NCBI GenBank assembly: GCA_050184225.1
Contig: JBFXAN010000067.1
Coordinates: 1 to 32,933, forward strand
Length of the DNA: 32,933 nt
Direction of reading: 5' to 3'
From: JBFXAN01 sp050184225
Lineage (GTDB): Bacteria > Chloroflexota > Dehalococcoidia > CAUJGQ01
This document shows positions 22,822 through 30,620 of the stretch, in pieces. A program made the translations under genes and the position numbers. The number at the start of each line of letters is the position of its first letter. Position 1 is the first letter of the stretch. A model generated the notes under the pieces. It was given only the letters and a program-made list of their open reading frames with translations. It did no database searches and had not been told where the DNA came from.

Positions 22822-24402
22822 TCAAAAACAAGTGCGGAACGTCCGCGCGACTTCCCGTTCGTAGGCGGCAACCAGCAGGTCGATCTCGGTTCCGGCTTCC
22901 TCGGACCAACCGACCAGCATTGCCGCGATCGCGGGTGCAGCATCCAGGCCGCGGCAGCGGCTCCAACCCGCCGGTGTGCGCCGAAGCAGGACGTCGGCGA
23001 CGGTGACCGCACCTTCATGCCGGATCGCATACGCGGCCTCGGCCAGCGTCTCGACCGTGTGCGGGCAGATCGGCCTCGTCAGTGCCGGATTCGCGTCCTG
23101 GAGCGCGAGCACCTCAACGGCCCTGGGACCATAGATCCGCCACAGTCGCCGCTCGTCGATCGAATCTTGGTGCGGTTGCCAGTCCCCTGTTACCAATGGT
23201 TCATCAGCGGTGCGCGACGGTTTCCCATAGCCGAGCCGCTGCACAAGCAAGTCCGCAACCTGGGCGCTCAAACTCCGGTAGGTGCTCAGCTTGCCACCGA
23301 CCACGGTGATCAGGCCGGCCGCACTATCGGCTCGATGGTCGATGATGTGATGTCGCCGTGTGATCGCGCCCGCGTGGGCGCCCGTCGAATACGGCAGCGG
23401 ACGGATGCCGCCGTAGGCATACCAGAGGTCCTCGACCCGCAGCGGGTCGCCGGGGAGGAGGTGGTGTGTCGCTTCGTATAGGTATTCGACTTCGGCATCG
23501 CTTGGCAGCAGTTCATCCGGATCGTCCACGCGAATGTCGGTTGTCCCCACCAAGTGAACGCCGCGCCAGGGTACGACAAAGAACGGGCGGTGGTCGCCGG
23601 CGGCTTCGGCGTAGATCGCGTGACGCGGTCCGCCGTTTGGAAACCGAACGACCAGATGGGCACCGCGGGTGCCGCCGACCAAGCGGCGGGGGCCACCCGC
23701 CAGCACCCGGTCAACCCACGGACCGGCGGCGTTGACCACCAACCGCCCCGCAACTTCGAAGGCTGCTCCCGAGAACCGGTCGACGGCTACGACGCCGCAC
23801 GCCCGATCATTGACTCGCATGATCTGCTCGGCGCGAACATAGGAGATGGTGGTCGCACCGTCGTCGCGGGCGCGGAGGACGTTCTCGATGCAGAGCCGCT
23901 CCGGCATTTCCACCTGGCAGTCCCAGTAGGCAAGCCCTCCCTGCAACCCAACCGGCCGGAGTCCCGGCTCGGCGGTCAACGCCCTCGGGGCTGACAGCGC
24001 TCGATGCCGGGGCAGCCCGCCACCCCAGGCGAGGAGATCGTAAAGCGTCAGTCCGGCGCGCAGGGCCGGCAGCCCGTGCCGGTCGCCGCGATAGGACGGC
24101 AGCAGGAACGGCAGCGCTCGCACCAGATGCGGGGCCGTGCGGAGCAACACCGCCCGTTCCCGGAGCGACTCGAAGACGAGTCCGAATTCGCCGTGTTCGA
24201 GGTATCGCAGTCCACCGTGGACCAGCTTGGTCGAGCGCCAGGTCGTGCCAAATCCCCAATCATGTTGGTCGATCAGCACCACATCGAGCCCACGCGCCGC
24301 CGCATCATGTGCGATGCCCGCGCCGTTGATCCCACCACCGACGATCACTACATCGTGCGGCCGCGACGCCGCTTCGCGAAGCTGGTCGAGCCGGCTATTC
24401 AT
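22822..24402 (-). CDS. glpD: glycerol-3-phosphate dehydrogenase, FAD-dependent
   Basis: The 526-residue product starts at ATG 24402, inside the end of glpK (8-bp overlap), so translation is coupled. The N-terminus has the FAD motif HDVVIVGGGINGAGIAHDAA and GFGTTWRSTKLVHGGLRYLE, the usual GlpD substrate region. Later come FEVAGRLVVNAAGPWVDRVL, FFVVPWRGVHLVGTTDIRVD and YGGIRPLP, then GLITVVGGKLSTYRSLSAQV and a C-terminal helical domain. The enzyme oxidises glycerol 3-phosphate to dihydroxyacetone phosphate and passes electrons to the quinone pool at the membrane. With GlpK upstream it forms a glycerol catabolic operon; no transporter (GlpF) or regulator is beside it. Confidence 0.96.
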   Translation of the reverse strand: MNSRLDQLREAASRPHDVVIVGGGINGAGIAHDAAARGLDVVLIDQHDWGFGTTWRSTKLVHGGLRYLEHGEFGLVFESLRERAVLLRTAPHLVRALPFLLPSYRGDRHGLPALRAGLTLYDLLAWGGGLPRHRALSAPRALTAEPGLRPVGLQGGLAYWDCQVEMPERLCIENVLRARDDGATTISYVRAEQIMRVNDRACGVVAVDRFSGAAFEVAGRLVVNAAGPWVDRVLAGGPRRLVGGTRGAHLVVRFPNGGPRHAIYAEAAGDHRPFFVVPWRGVHLVGTTDIRVDDPDELLPSDAEVEYLYEATHHLLPGDPLRVEDLWYAYGGIRPLPYSTGAHAGAITRRHHIIDHRADSAAGLITVVGGKLSTYRSLSAQVADLLVQRLGYGKPSRTADEPLVTGDWQPHQDSIDERRLWRIYGPRAVEVLALQDANPALTRPICPHTVETLAEAAYAIRHEGAVTVADVLLRRTPAGWSRCRGLDAAPAIAAMLVGWSEEAGTEIDLLVAAYEREVARTFRTCF

Positions 24403-25891
24403 CGAGCCAGCCCCGCGTCCGTTCCACCGCCCGGTGCCACCCCGCCAGAGCCGCGCCGCGTTCCGCATCGGAGATCGACGGCTCGAAACGACGGTCACTC
24501 CGCCAGTGGCCGGCGATCTCGGAAAGATCGCGCCAGACTCCGGCAGCGAGTCCCGCCAGATAGGCGGCGCCGGCGGCAGTCGTTTCGATCACCTGCGGCC
24601 GAACGACGGGGCGGCCAAGGTAGTCGGCCTGCAGCTGCATGAGCAGGTCATTCGCCGCCGCTCCACCGTCCACGCGGAGCTCATCGATCGGCACACCGGA
24701 TGCCTGCTCCATGCTCCTGATCACGTCCACCGCCTGAAACGCGATCGATTCCAGCGTCGCTCGGACGATATGGGCAGAACTGCTGCCGCGGGTCAGCCCG
24801 AAGATCGCACCCCGGGCATACATGTCCCAATGCGGCGCGCCGAGGCCGGTGAAGGCCGGCACCACGTAGACACCGTCACTGCTTGGCACCGACGACGCGA
24901 CGGTTTCCGCCTCCGCCGAGCTCCGAATCAGGCCGAGCCCGTCGCGGAGCCATTGCACGGCCGCGCCGGCGACGAAGATGCTGCCTTCCAAAGCGAAGCC
25001 CGGCCCCGGTCCGCCGCCGGCCGCGAGCAGTGTGGTCAGCATGCCGGCGGTGTCACCCGACGGCCGGTCGCCGGTGACGAGCAACAAGAAGCTGCCGGTG
25101 CCGTAGGTGTTCTTCGTCGCTCCCGGCTCGAAACACGCCTGACCAACCATTGCCGCCTGCTGGTCCCCTGCGACCCCGGCGATCGGGATGGCAACACCCA
25201 GGTACTCCGCGGCCGTTACGCCAAAATCGCCGGACGACGGACACACGGCCGGGAGCACCGCCGCCGGCACCCGCAGAATGTCCAGCAAGTCCTCATCCCA
25301 GCCGCGCCGGTTGATGTTGTACAGCATCGTCCGCGAGGCGTTCGTCGGATCTGTCACATGCGCCGCGCCGTTCGTCAGCCTGGCGATCAACCACGAATCG
25401 ATCGTGCCGGCCGCAAGCTCACCGCGCTCCGCCCGCGCTCTGGCATCGGGTACGGTGTCGAGCAGCCACGCCAGCTTCGTCCCGGAGAAGTACGCGTCGA
25501 TTACCAAACCCGTGCGCTCGTAGATGAAGTCTTCCAATCCGCGCGAGCGCAGTTCTTCACAGATCGCGGCCGTGCGCCGGTCCTGCCAGACGATCGCATT
25601 GGCGACCGGCGCCAGCGTCCGCCGGTCCCACACGACGACCGTCTCCCGCTGATTGGTGATGCCGATCGCATCGAGCTGCGACGCGGTGATGCCGCTCCGG
25701 TCGATCACATCCCGCGCCGCGCGGAGCTGCGCCCGCCAGATCGCCTCCGGGTCATGCTCGACCCAACCGGGCCGTGGAAAGATCGGGGGGAACTCATGCT
25801 GCCCAATCGCGACGATGCCGCCATCATCACGAAACAAGATCGCCCGTGACGAGGTCGTGCCCTGGTCGAGTGCAAGGATGTGACGGGTCAT
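24395..25891 (-). CDS. glpK: glycerol kinase
   Basis: The 498-residue protein starts at ATG 25891 with GAGGCGC upstream, giving the usual family length. MTRHILALDQGTTSSRAILF is the phosphate-binding N-terminus, HDPEAIWRAQLRAARDVI and GITNQRETVVVWDRRTLAPV follow, with NAIVWQDRRTAAIC, and the C-terminal half contains GDQQAAMVGQACFEPGATKN and TYGTGSFLL, as well as DELRVDGGAAANDLLMQLQA. It phosphorylates glycerol with ATP. Its stop overlaps the start of glpD. A -10-like TATCAT at 25958-25953 on the minus strand may belong to its promoter, but the -35 is poor. Confidence 0.97.
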   Translation of the reverse strand: MTRHILALDQGTTSSRAILFRDDGGIVAIGQHEFPPIFPRPGWVEHDPEAIWRAQLRAARDVIDRSGITASQLDAIGITNQRETVVVWDRRTLAPVANAIVWQDRRTAAICEELRSRGLEDFIYERTGLVIDAYFSGTKLAWLLDTVPDARARAERGELAAGTIDSWLIARLTNGAAHVTDPTNASRTMLYNINRRGWDEDLLDILRVPAAVLPAVCPSSGDFGVTAAEYLGVAIPIAGVAGDQQAAMVGQACFEPGATKNTYGTGSFLLLVTGDRPSGDTAGMLTTLLAAGGGPGPGFALEGSIFVAGAAVQWLRDGLGLIRSSAEAETVASSVPSSDGVYVVPAFTGLGAPHWDMYARGAIFGLTRGSSSAHIVRATLESIAFQAVDVIRSMEQASGVPIDELRVDGGAAANDLLMQLQADYLGRPVVRPQVIETTAAGAAYLAGLAAGVWRDLSEIAGHWRSDRRFEPSISDAERGAALAGWHRAVERTRGWLDE

Positions 25892-26047
25892 CAGGCGCCT
25901 CGATCTGCCGGACGTCGACCCCGATCCAGTGGTCGAACGTCGGAGTATCTGCATGATAGCAACCACTGCCGCGCGAAACACTGAGCCAGGTATCGCCGGT
26001 TCCTCCAACTCGAACCGCCGGTGGCCCAATTCCACCGCCCGCGCGCC

Positions 26048-26053
26048 TATACT
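26048..26053 (+). promoter_or_regulatory. -10 element placing the transcript start at the ATG (leaderless gene)
   Basis: TATACT at 26048-26053 ends six bases before ATG 26060. The transcript would begin at or next to the ATG, and no ribosome site is present. The -35 region is not consensus. Confidence 0.5.
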
Positions 26054-26059
26054 CGATCC

Positions 26060-26572
26060 ATGTCCGGCCGCACCGTCAACCTTTCGTTGCTCACTCTTGT
26101 GATCCTCGAGTGGATCAGCGGTTTCGGTTTACTCATTGCCGGTACGCCGGGCGGCGCCTGGACGGGCTGGGTCCACGGCATCGCCGGATCTGCGATCGCG
26201 ATCCTGATGATCTGGAAGACCCGCATCATCATGCGTTCGTTGCGGAAACGCGATCCTGGTTGGTGGGCAGCGCCGTCACTCGTGCTGCTCGGCCTGTTGC
26301 TGATCACGCTCGCGACCGGCTTCGCATGGTCGATGATCGGATCGCCACCGATGTTTGGCTATCCGGCGCTGACCTGGCACGTTGTCGCGTCGTTGCTGAT
26401 GCTGCCACTCTTCATCACCCATGCCGGCGCGCTCCGGCCACAACCGGCACCGCGCGACTTCCTCCGCCGGCGCCAGTTCCTCCAACGCGCGCCCGTCTTG
26501 CTCGGTGGTCTGGCCTTCTGGCAAGGGATAGCCGCTCCGGACGCAATCGTCCCGCCGCCCGGTCGCGCGTGA
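26060..26572 (+). CDS. membrane domain of a molybdopterin oxidoreductase (first half of an interrupted gene)
   Basis: From ATG 26060, apparently leaderless, 170 residues can be read. The start has a -10 box right before it. Four or so membrane helices are seen (residues about 8-27, 33-53, 69-90, 105-122), with histidines in GWVHGIAGSAIAILM and LTWHVVASLLMLPLFITHAG that could bind haem b. The end, with RRRQFLQRAPVLLGGLAFWQ, is like the twin-arginine-like hinge before the molybdopterin domain of related proteins. The TGA at 26570-26572 stops it, but the same frame continues with RVTGSRDAGGSGNDFPPTSW into the Mo domain, so the two pieces were surely one gene of about 340 codons. Confidence 0.7.
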   Translation: MSGRTVNLSLLTLVILEWISGFGLLIAGTPGGAWTGWVHGIAGSAIAILMIWKTRIIMRSLRKRDPGWWAAPSLVLLGLLLITLATGFAWSMIGSPPMFGYPALTWHVVASLLMLPLFITHAGALRPQPAPRDFLRRRQFLQRAPVLLGGLAFWQGIAAPDAIVPPPGRA

Positions 26573-26632
26573 CGTGTCACCGGTTCGCGCGACGCCGGCG
26601 GGAGCGGCAACGATTTCCCGCCGACAAGCTGG

Positions 26633-27082
26633 ATGTTCGACGACCCGTCGCCAATCGACCAACAAACGTGGCATCTCACCGTCTCCGGCGCGGTCACCCG
26701 ACCGTTCGCGCTGAGCGCGGCCGAGCTGCCGGACGATAGCAGCCTCGACGCGACGCTCGACTGCACCGGTGGCTGGTATGCCCGGCGCGCGTGGCAGGGC
26801 ATACGTCTGTCCCATCTGCTCGACCGCGCGGACATTGCGCCGGAGGCCAGGAGTATCGTCGTGCACTCGGCCACCGGCTATCGCCGCCGCTTCTCGTTGA
26901 GCGACGCGGGCTCGGCGCTGCTCGCCGTGCATGTGGATGGCGTCCGGCTGGCACACGGTCACGGCGCGCCGCTTCGACTCGTGATGCCCGGTCATCGCGG
27001 CTACGATTGGGTCAAATGGGTCGATCAGATCGAGGTTAGCCGCGTGCCGGGATGGTGGAACTGGCCGCTTCCGATCCGCTAA
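26633..27082 (+). CDS. molybdopterin-binding oxidoreductase domain (second half of an interrupted gene)
   Basis: The frame is the same as that of the membrane half and continues from its TGA; ATG 26633 is the first internal start but lacks a ribosome site. The 149-residue piece contains TWHLTVSGAVTRPFALSAAE, then ATLDCTGGWYARRAWQGIRL, where the cysteine would bind molybdenum as in sulfite oxidase and MsrP-type proteins, and APLRLVMPGHRGYDWVKWVD, closing with PGWWNWPLPIR. Enzymes of this kind pass electrons between a Mo centre and a membrane cytochrome b. The product is probably not made alone, or only as a fragment, unless the UGA is read through. It ends 24 bp before the hpt region. Confidence 0.72.
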   Translation: MFDDPSPIDQQTWHLTVSGAVTRPFALSAAELPDDSSLDATLDCTGGWYARRAWQGIRLSHLLDRADIAPEARSIVVHSATGYRRRFSLSDAGSALLAVHVDGVRLAHGHGAPLRLVMPGHRGYDWVKWVDQIEVSRVPGWWNWPLPIR

Positions 27083-27106
27083 GCTTTGCAACCTGACCTC
27101 AATCCA

Positions 27107-27715
27107 GTGAGAACGCGTGTGCAAACAACCGACGCGGGCCGCGGCGACATCGCCCAGGTATTGATCACAGAGGCTGAGATCGCCGCCCGGGTACGTGCGG
27201 TCGGCGCCGCGATCACGAAAGACTACCAGGGCAAGGCGCCAGTGCTCGTCTTTGTGATGAAGGGCGCGCTCATTTTCGTCGCCGACCTGATCCGGCAGAT
27301 CGATCTCCCACTGCGAATTGACTTCCTCGTCGTCTCCAGCTATCACGCCGGGACGACGAATGCCGGCGTGACCGTCGTCACCGACCTGCGCGGCGACATC
27401 CGCGATCGCGACGTGATCGTCGTCGAGGATATCGTCGATACGGGCCTCACGCTGCAAGAGGTTTTGGGGCGCCTCGCCGCCCGCCAACCGGCAAGCCTGG
27501 CGGTCTGCGCGCTGCTCGACAAGCCGGCCCGCCGCCGCGTGCCCGTGGACATCCGCTACGTCGGTTTCACCGTGCCAGATGAGTTCGTCGTCGGCTACTG
27601 CCTCGACTACGGCGAGCGATATCGAAACCTGCCGTTTATCGGCGTGCTGAAGCCGGAGGTCTACATCGATGCCGGGGCCACTTCGCGAAGCGCCCCAGGC
27701 GGCCACCCGGCCTAG
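27107..27715 (+). CDS. hpt: hypoxanthine phosphoribosyltransferase
   Basis: Starts at TTG 27086, GTG 27107 and GTG 27119 are possible and none has a clear ribosome site; I chose 27107, giving 202 residues. Conserved parts are IAQVLITEAEIAARVRAVGA, PVLVFVMKGALIFVADLIRQ, FLVVSSYHAG, the PRPP-binding loop VIVVEDIVDTGLTLQEVLGR, VCALLDKPARRR, and VGFTVPDEFVVGYCLDYGER followed by YRNLPFIGVLKPEVY. The enzyme makes IMP or GMP from hypoxanthine or guanine with PRPP in purine salvage. Its stop overlaps the stop of the convergent glycosidase-like gene by three bases (CTAG). Confidence 0.92.
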   Translation: MRTRVQTTDAGRGDIAQVLITEAEIAARVRAVGAAITKDYQGKAPVLVFVMKGALIFVADLIRQIDLPLRIDFLVVSSYHAGTTNAGVTVVTDLRGDIRDRDVIVVEDIVDTGLTLQEVLGRLAARQPASLAVCALLDKPARRRVPVDIRYVGFTVPDEFVVGYCLDYGERYRNLPFIGVLKPEVYIDAGATSRSAPGGHPA

Positions 27716-28833
27716 CGGGATTCGACAAGCGTCCCGGACTCCGCGAACAGGCGGCGGGCTTCCTCCCAGAGTTCCGGCTCACCCCGCACATCTTTGAGGT
27801 AGGCCCACCACTCGACACCCCAAAGGTATGCCCGTGTTGCCCGCGAGCGGGCGGCGAGCTCGACGTTCGCACGCAGCCAGCGCGGTGAAAAGCTCCTCGC
27901 CTCAGCCGTGGAAATCTGCCGGATATCCACGGACGGCATCTCGAATGGTTCCGCCTGTAACTCGCCGATCCAGATTTCTTTCCCCTCTCGCGCCGCCGCC
28001 CGCGCTTGGTTCGGCAAATTGGGTACGAACGGACCAATCCGGTAGGGGAAGATATAGAGCCACGGCCACGGTCCTCGTTGACGCTTTGTATAGACCGACT
28101 GCGCGACAACGTCGGCGTGATCGACGATCCAACGCCAGGTGTTGTCCTTACGCTGCCAGCTCGCATGCGACACCACAATCGGATGCCGGCCGTCGTCTGC
28201 CGCGCGCACAGCCTCGATCTCCCGAGCCAGGAACTCGCGGCTGATACGCCAACCGCTGGCGTAACGCCAGCGCCCCTCGGTGTGAACGAACGGCTCGTTC
28301 TCGACCTGAATCGCCTCCACGGCGGGATGCGCGCCAACATGTCGGGTGGCGGCCTCGAGGTAGGGGAAGAGCGCATCCTGTACCAGTGGGCTTTCCTCCG
28401 GATAACCGTCTACCGGCAGCGCCGCCGCGAGCCGCAACCAGGTGGGGAACCAGAACTCCGGATAGCGTTGCGCTTTCATCCCAATCGAAACGGTGACACG
28501 CGCATCGTGCGTGCTCGCGATATCGAGCAATTGATCGACGGCGCTGAAGTCATAGACGCCGGGTTGCTGCTCGACGTCACTCCAGTACACGGAGAGGCGC
28601 ACGTGCTTGACGCCGAGGTCAGCCAGGATCGAGCGGAACAGTTCGGCGCAGGATTGGTTGAAGAACTCCGCCCGCTTGCAGCTGAAGTTCACCCCATAGA
28701 GCACCCGCTGTTTCGACTCGAGGTTGTACCAGGCGCAATAGCTGGCCAGGTAGAGCAGCATCAGCGGGATCGCGACGAGCGTGAAGAAGCGGAGTGCCGG
28801 CGGGATGCGCCCAATCACTGCGGTCCACGACAT
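27712..28833 (-). CDS. membrane-anchored glycoside hydrolase-like protein (clan GH-A type)
   Basis: From ATG 28833 the product has 373 residues; the ORF is open further but overlaps the NUDIX gene antisense. One membrane segment, at residues about 14-31, anchors it, leaving most outside. A TIM-barrel is suggested: VLYGVNFSCKRAEFF, SILADLGVKHVRLSVYWSDV, VYDFSAVDQLLDIAST, ARVTVSIGMKAQRYPEFWFP. The motif AIQVENEPFVH supplies the acid/base Glu of clan GH-A, and EIWIGELQAEPFE the second Glu. The real substrate is unknown; a role in cell-envelope or extracellular glycans is possible. No ribosome site is visible, so the exact start is uncertain. Confidence 0.72.
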   Translation of the reverse strand: MSWTAVIGRIPPALRFFTLVAIPLMLLYLASYCAWYNLESKQRVLYGVNFSCKRAEFFNQSCAELFRSILADLGVKHVRLSVYWSDVEQQPGVYDFSAVDQLLDIASTHDARVTVSIGMKAQRYPEFWFPTWLRLAAALPVDGYPEESPLVQDALFPYLEAATRHVGAHPAVEAIQVENEPFVHTEGRWRYASGWRISREFLAREIEAVRAADDGRHPIVVSHASWQRKDNTWRWIVDHADVVAQSVYTKRQRGPWPWLYIFPYRIGPFVPNLPNQARAAAREGKEIWIGELQAEPFEMPSVDIRQISTAEARSFSPRWLRANVELAARSRATRAYLWGVEWWAYLKDVRGEPELWEEARRLFAESGTLVESR

Positions 28834-28908
28834 CGTGGCGGCGGTCGGACTGGTGCCGTTGAGCGGAGACGATGTAGGGGATATGCTCGCCGTGCCGGAG
28901 GCATGCCT

Positions 28909-29418
28909 GTGTCGGCGGATGAACTGCTTGATATTGTCGATGATCAGGATCGGGTCCTCTCTCGGGCGCCGCGCTCGCGCGTGCTGCGTGACTATCATAT
29001 CCACCGCGCCGTGATGTTCTTCGTCTTCGATGACGAGGAGCGCGTCTTCGTCAACCAGCGCAGCGACACGAAGGAGATCTATCCAGGCTACTGGAGCATC
29101 GCCTTCGGCGGACACGTGCTCGCGGGCGAGTCCTATGACGACGCCGCCCGCCGGGAGATCATGGAAGAGGTGCGGTTGGATGCCCCTGCTCGCCAGATCG
29201 GCAGCTTCCAGAAGCGGACCGCCGACGAGCGCGAGAACGTCAAAGTCTACGGCGTCACCGCCGATCGTGAACCGGTCCTCTTCGCCGACGAGATCGCACA
29301 GGGTCAGTTCATGACGCTGGCCGAACTCAATCAGATGATCCCCCGGTTCGACTTCCTCCCAGAGACACCGGATCTGCTCAAGATCCTGATCGCGCACACC
29401 AGCAGGCGCCAGGGATAG
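28909..29418 (+). CDS. NUDIX hydrolase, Idi/YfcD-like
   Basis: GGAGG at 28897-28901 favours GTG 28909 as start, giving 169 residues; ATG 28903 is too near the site. LLDIVDDQDRVLSRAPRSRV and HIHRAVMFFVFDDEERVFV precede the NUDIX box, GGHVLAGESYDDAARREIMEEV, written here in two parts: GGHVLAGE and AARREIMEEV, with all box residues G-x5-E-x7-REx2EE in place. The layout resembles isopentenyl-diphosphate isomerase-like and YfcD-type NUDIX proteins. Substrate unknown. It is divergent from the glycosidase-like gene across 75 bp and is followed by the SDR gene after 71 bp. Confidence 0.9.
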   Translation: MSADELLDIVDDQDRVLSRAPRSRVLRDYHIHRAVMFFVFDDEERVFVNQRSDTKEIYPGYWSIAFGGHVLAGESYDDAARREIMEEVRLDAPARQIGSFQKRTADERENVKVYGVTADREPVLFADEIAQGQFMTLAELNQMIPRFDFLPETPDLLKILIAHTSRRQG

Positions 29419-29489
29419 GCAACCACTGCTTGACCCTCACGACCACGCGCGGCACACTTCGGGCAGGTACCTCACAGGAGGCAATCATC

Positions 29490-30479
29490 ATGGGCAACCG
29501 GCTTGAAGGAAGAGTCGCCGTCGTCACCGGCGGCGGCCGTGGTATCGGACGCGGCATCGCGCTGCTCCTGGCGGAAGAGGGCGCCAAGGTCGTCGTCAAC
29601 GACTATGGTGTCGCAGTCGATGGCACTCAGCCCACGTCGGGACCGGCGCAGGAAGTCGTCGAGGAGATCAAGAAGAAGGGCGGCGACGCCGTGCCCAACG
29701 CCGACACGGTCGCCACGCTCCAGGGCGGTGAGGCGATCATCCAGACGGCGCTGGACACGTTCGGCCGGCTCGACATCTTGATCAACGTCGCCGGCATCCT
29801 CCGCGACCGCATGGTCTTCAACATGACCGAACAGGAATGGGACGACGTGATCGCCGTCCACCTCAAGGGGCATTTCAACACGACGAAACCGGCCTCGATC
29901 ATCTTCCGTCAGCAGCGCTCCGGCCGGATCATCAACTACTCGTCAACCTCCGGCCTGATCGGCAACCCCGGCCAGATCAACTACGGCGCCGCCAAGGCAG
30001 CGATCGCCGGCTTCTCGCGCGTCGTCGCCCGCGACCTCGGCCGCTACGGCGTCACCTGCAACTACATCGCCCCCGGCGCCTCCACCCGGATGACCGCCAG
30101 CGTGCCCGAGACGTCCCGCCAGCTCCGCGCCCGCGCCGGCATCCAGGGCGCGGCGTCGGCCGCGGCCGGGCCGCAGAGCCAGGGACTCCCGCCGCTGATG
30201 CTGCGCGAGCCGGAATACGTCGCGCCGATGACCGTCTTCCTCGCCACCGACAAGGCGTGGAACATCAACGGCCAGGGATTCGGCGTCAGTGGCGGCACTG
30301 TCTCGCTGCTCAACCAGCCGTTGCCGTACCGCACGATGTACAAGCCCGGTATGTGGACGCTGGACGAGCTCGAACGCGATGTCTCCACGCAATTGATGCA
30401 GGGCATTCCCAACCCGGCGCCGCCGCCGCCCGACCTCGAGGTCGCCGGCCGCCCCAAGGCGGAAGCGGCAACGGCATAA
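29490..30479 (+). CDS. SDR family oxidoreductase, hydroxyacyl-CoA dehydrogenase-like
   Basis: The 329-residue protein starts at ATG 29490 with AGGAGG nine bases upstream. VAVVTGGGRGIGRGIALLLA is the NAD(P)-binding motif, followed by EGAKVVVNDYGVAVDGTQ. The catalytic residues are in INYSSTSGLIGNPGQ (Ser) and INYGAAKAAIAGFSR (Tyr-x-x-x-Lys), with DILINVAGIL also present. The N-terminal layout and length resemble the (3R)-hydroxyacyl-CoA dehydrogenase part of HSD17B4-type proteins and their bacterial homologues, longer than FabG. A C-terminal stretch of about 50 residues is Pro-rich. A role in fatty-acid or steroid-like acyl-CoA oxidation is likely but not proven. A terminator follows. Confidence 0.93.
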   Translation: MGNRLEGRVAVVTGGGRGIGRGIALLLAEEGAKVVVNDYGVAVDGTQPTSGPAQEVVEEIKKKGGDAVPNADTVATLQGGEAIIQTALDTFGRLDILINVAGILRDRMVFNMTEQEWDDVIAVHLKGHFNTTKPASIIFRQQRSGRIINYSSTSGLIGNPGQINYGAAKAAIAGFSRVVARDLGRYGVTCNYIAPGASTRMTASVPETSRQLRARAGIQGAASAAAGPQSQGLPPLMLREPEYVAPMTVFLATDKAWNINGQGFGVSGGTVSLLNQPLPYRTMYKPGMWTLDELERDVSTQLMQGIPNPAPPPPDLEVAGRPKAEAATA

Positions 30480-30496
30480 CTACGTGATCGACGCGC

Positions 30497-30526
30497 AAAC
30501 CCTCCCGTCCAGCGGCGGGAGGGTTT
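30497..30526 (+). terminator. hairpin terminator after the SDR gene
   Basis: AAACCCTCCCG (30497-30507) pairs with CGGGAGGGTTT (30516-30526), loop TCCAGCGG. The T tract is short (TTTG), but AAA and TTT flank the stem symmetrically, so it may act on both strands. Confidence 0.75.
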
Positions 30527-30620
30527 GTCGTGTACGCGCGGGGCTGGTTCGCGGTCAGCGGACACGGTGGTCAACCGTTCCATCGTGACGGGACAAACGC
30601 CGCCGTCCGGTCAGCACCAG

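Noticed and set aside
24137..25849. 570-codon plus-strand frame opposite glpK/glpD
   Set aside because: It is antisense to two textbook genes and shows typical GC-rich shadow composition.
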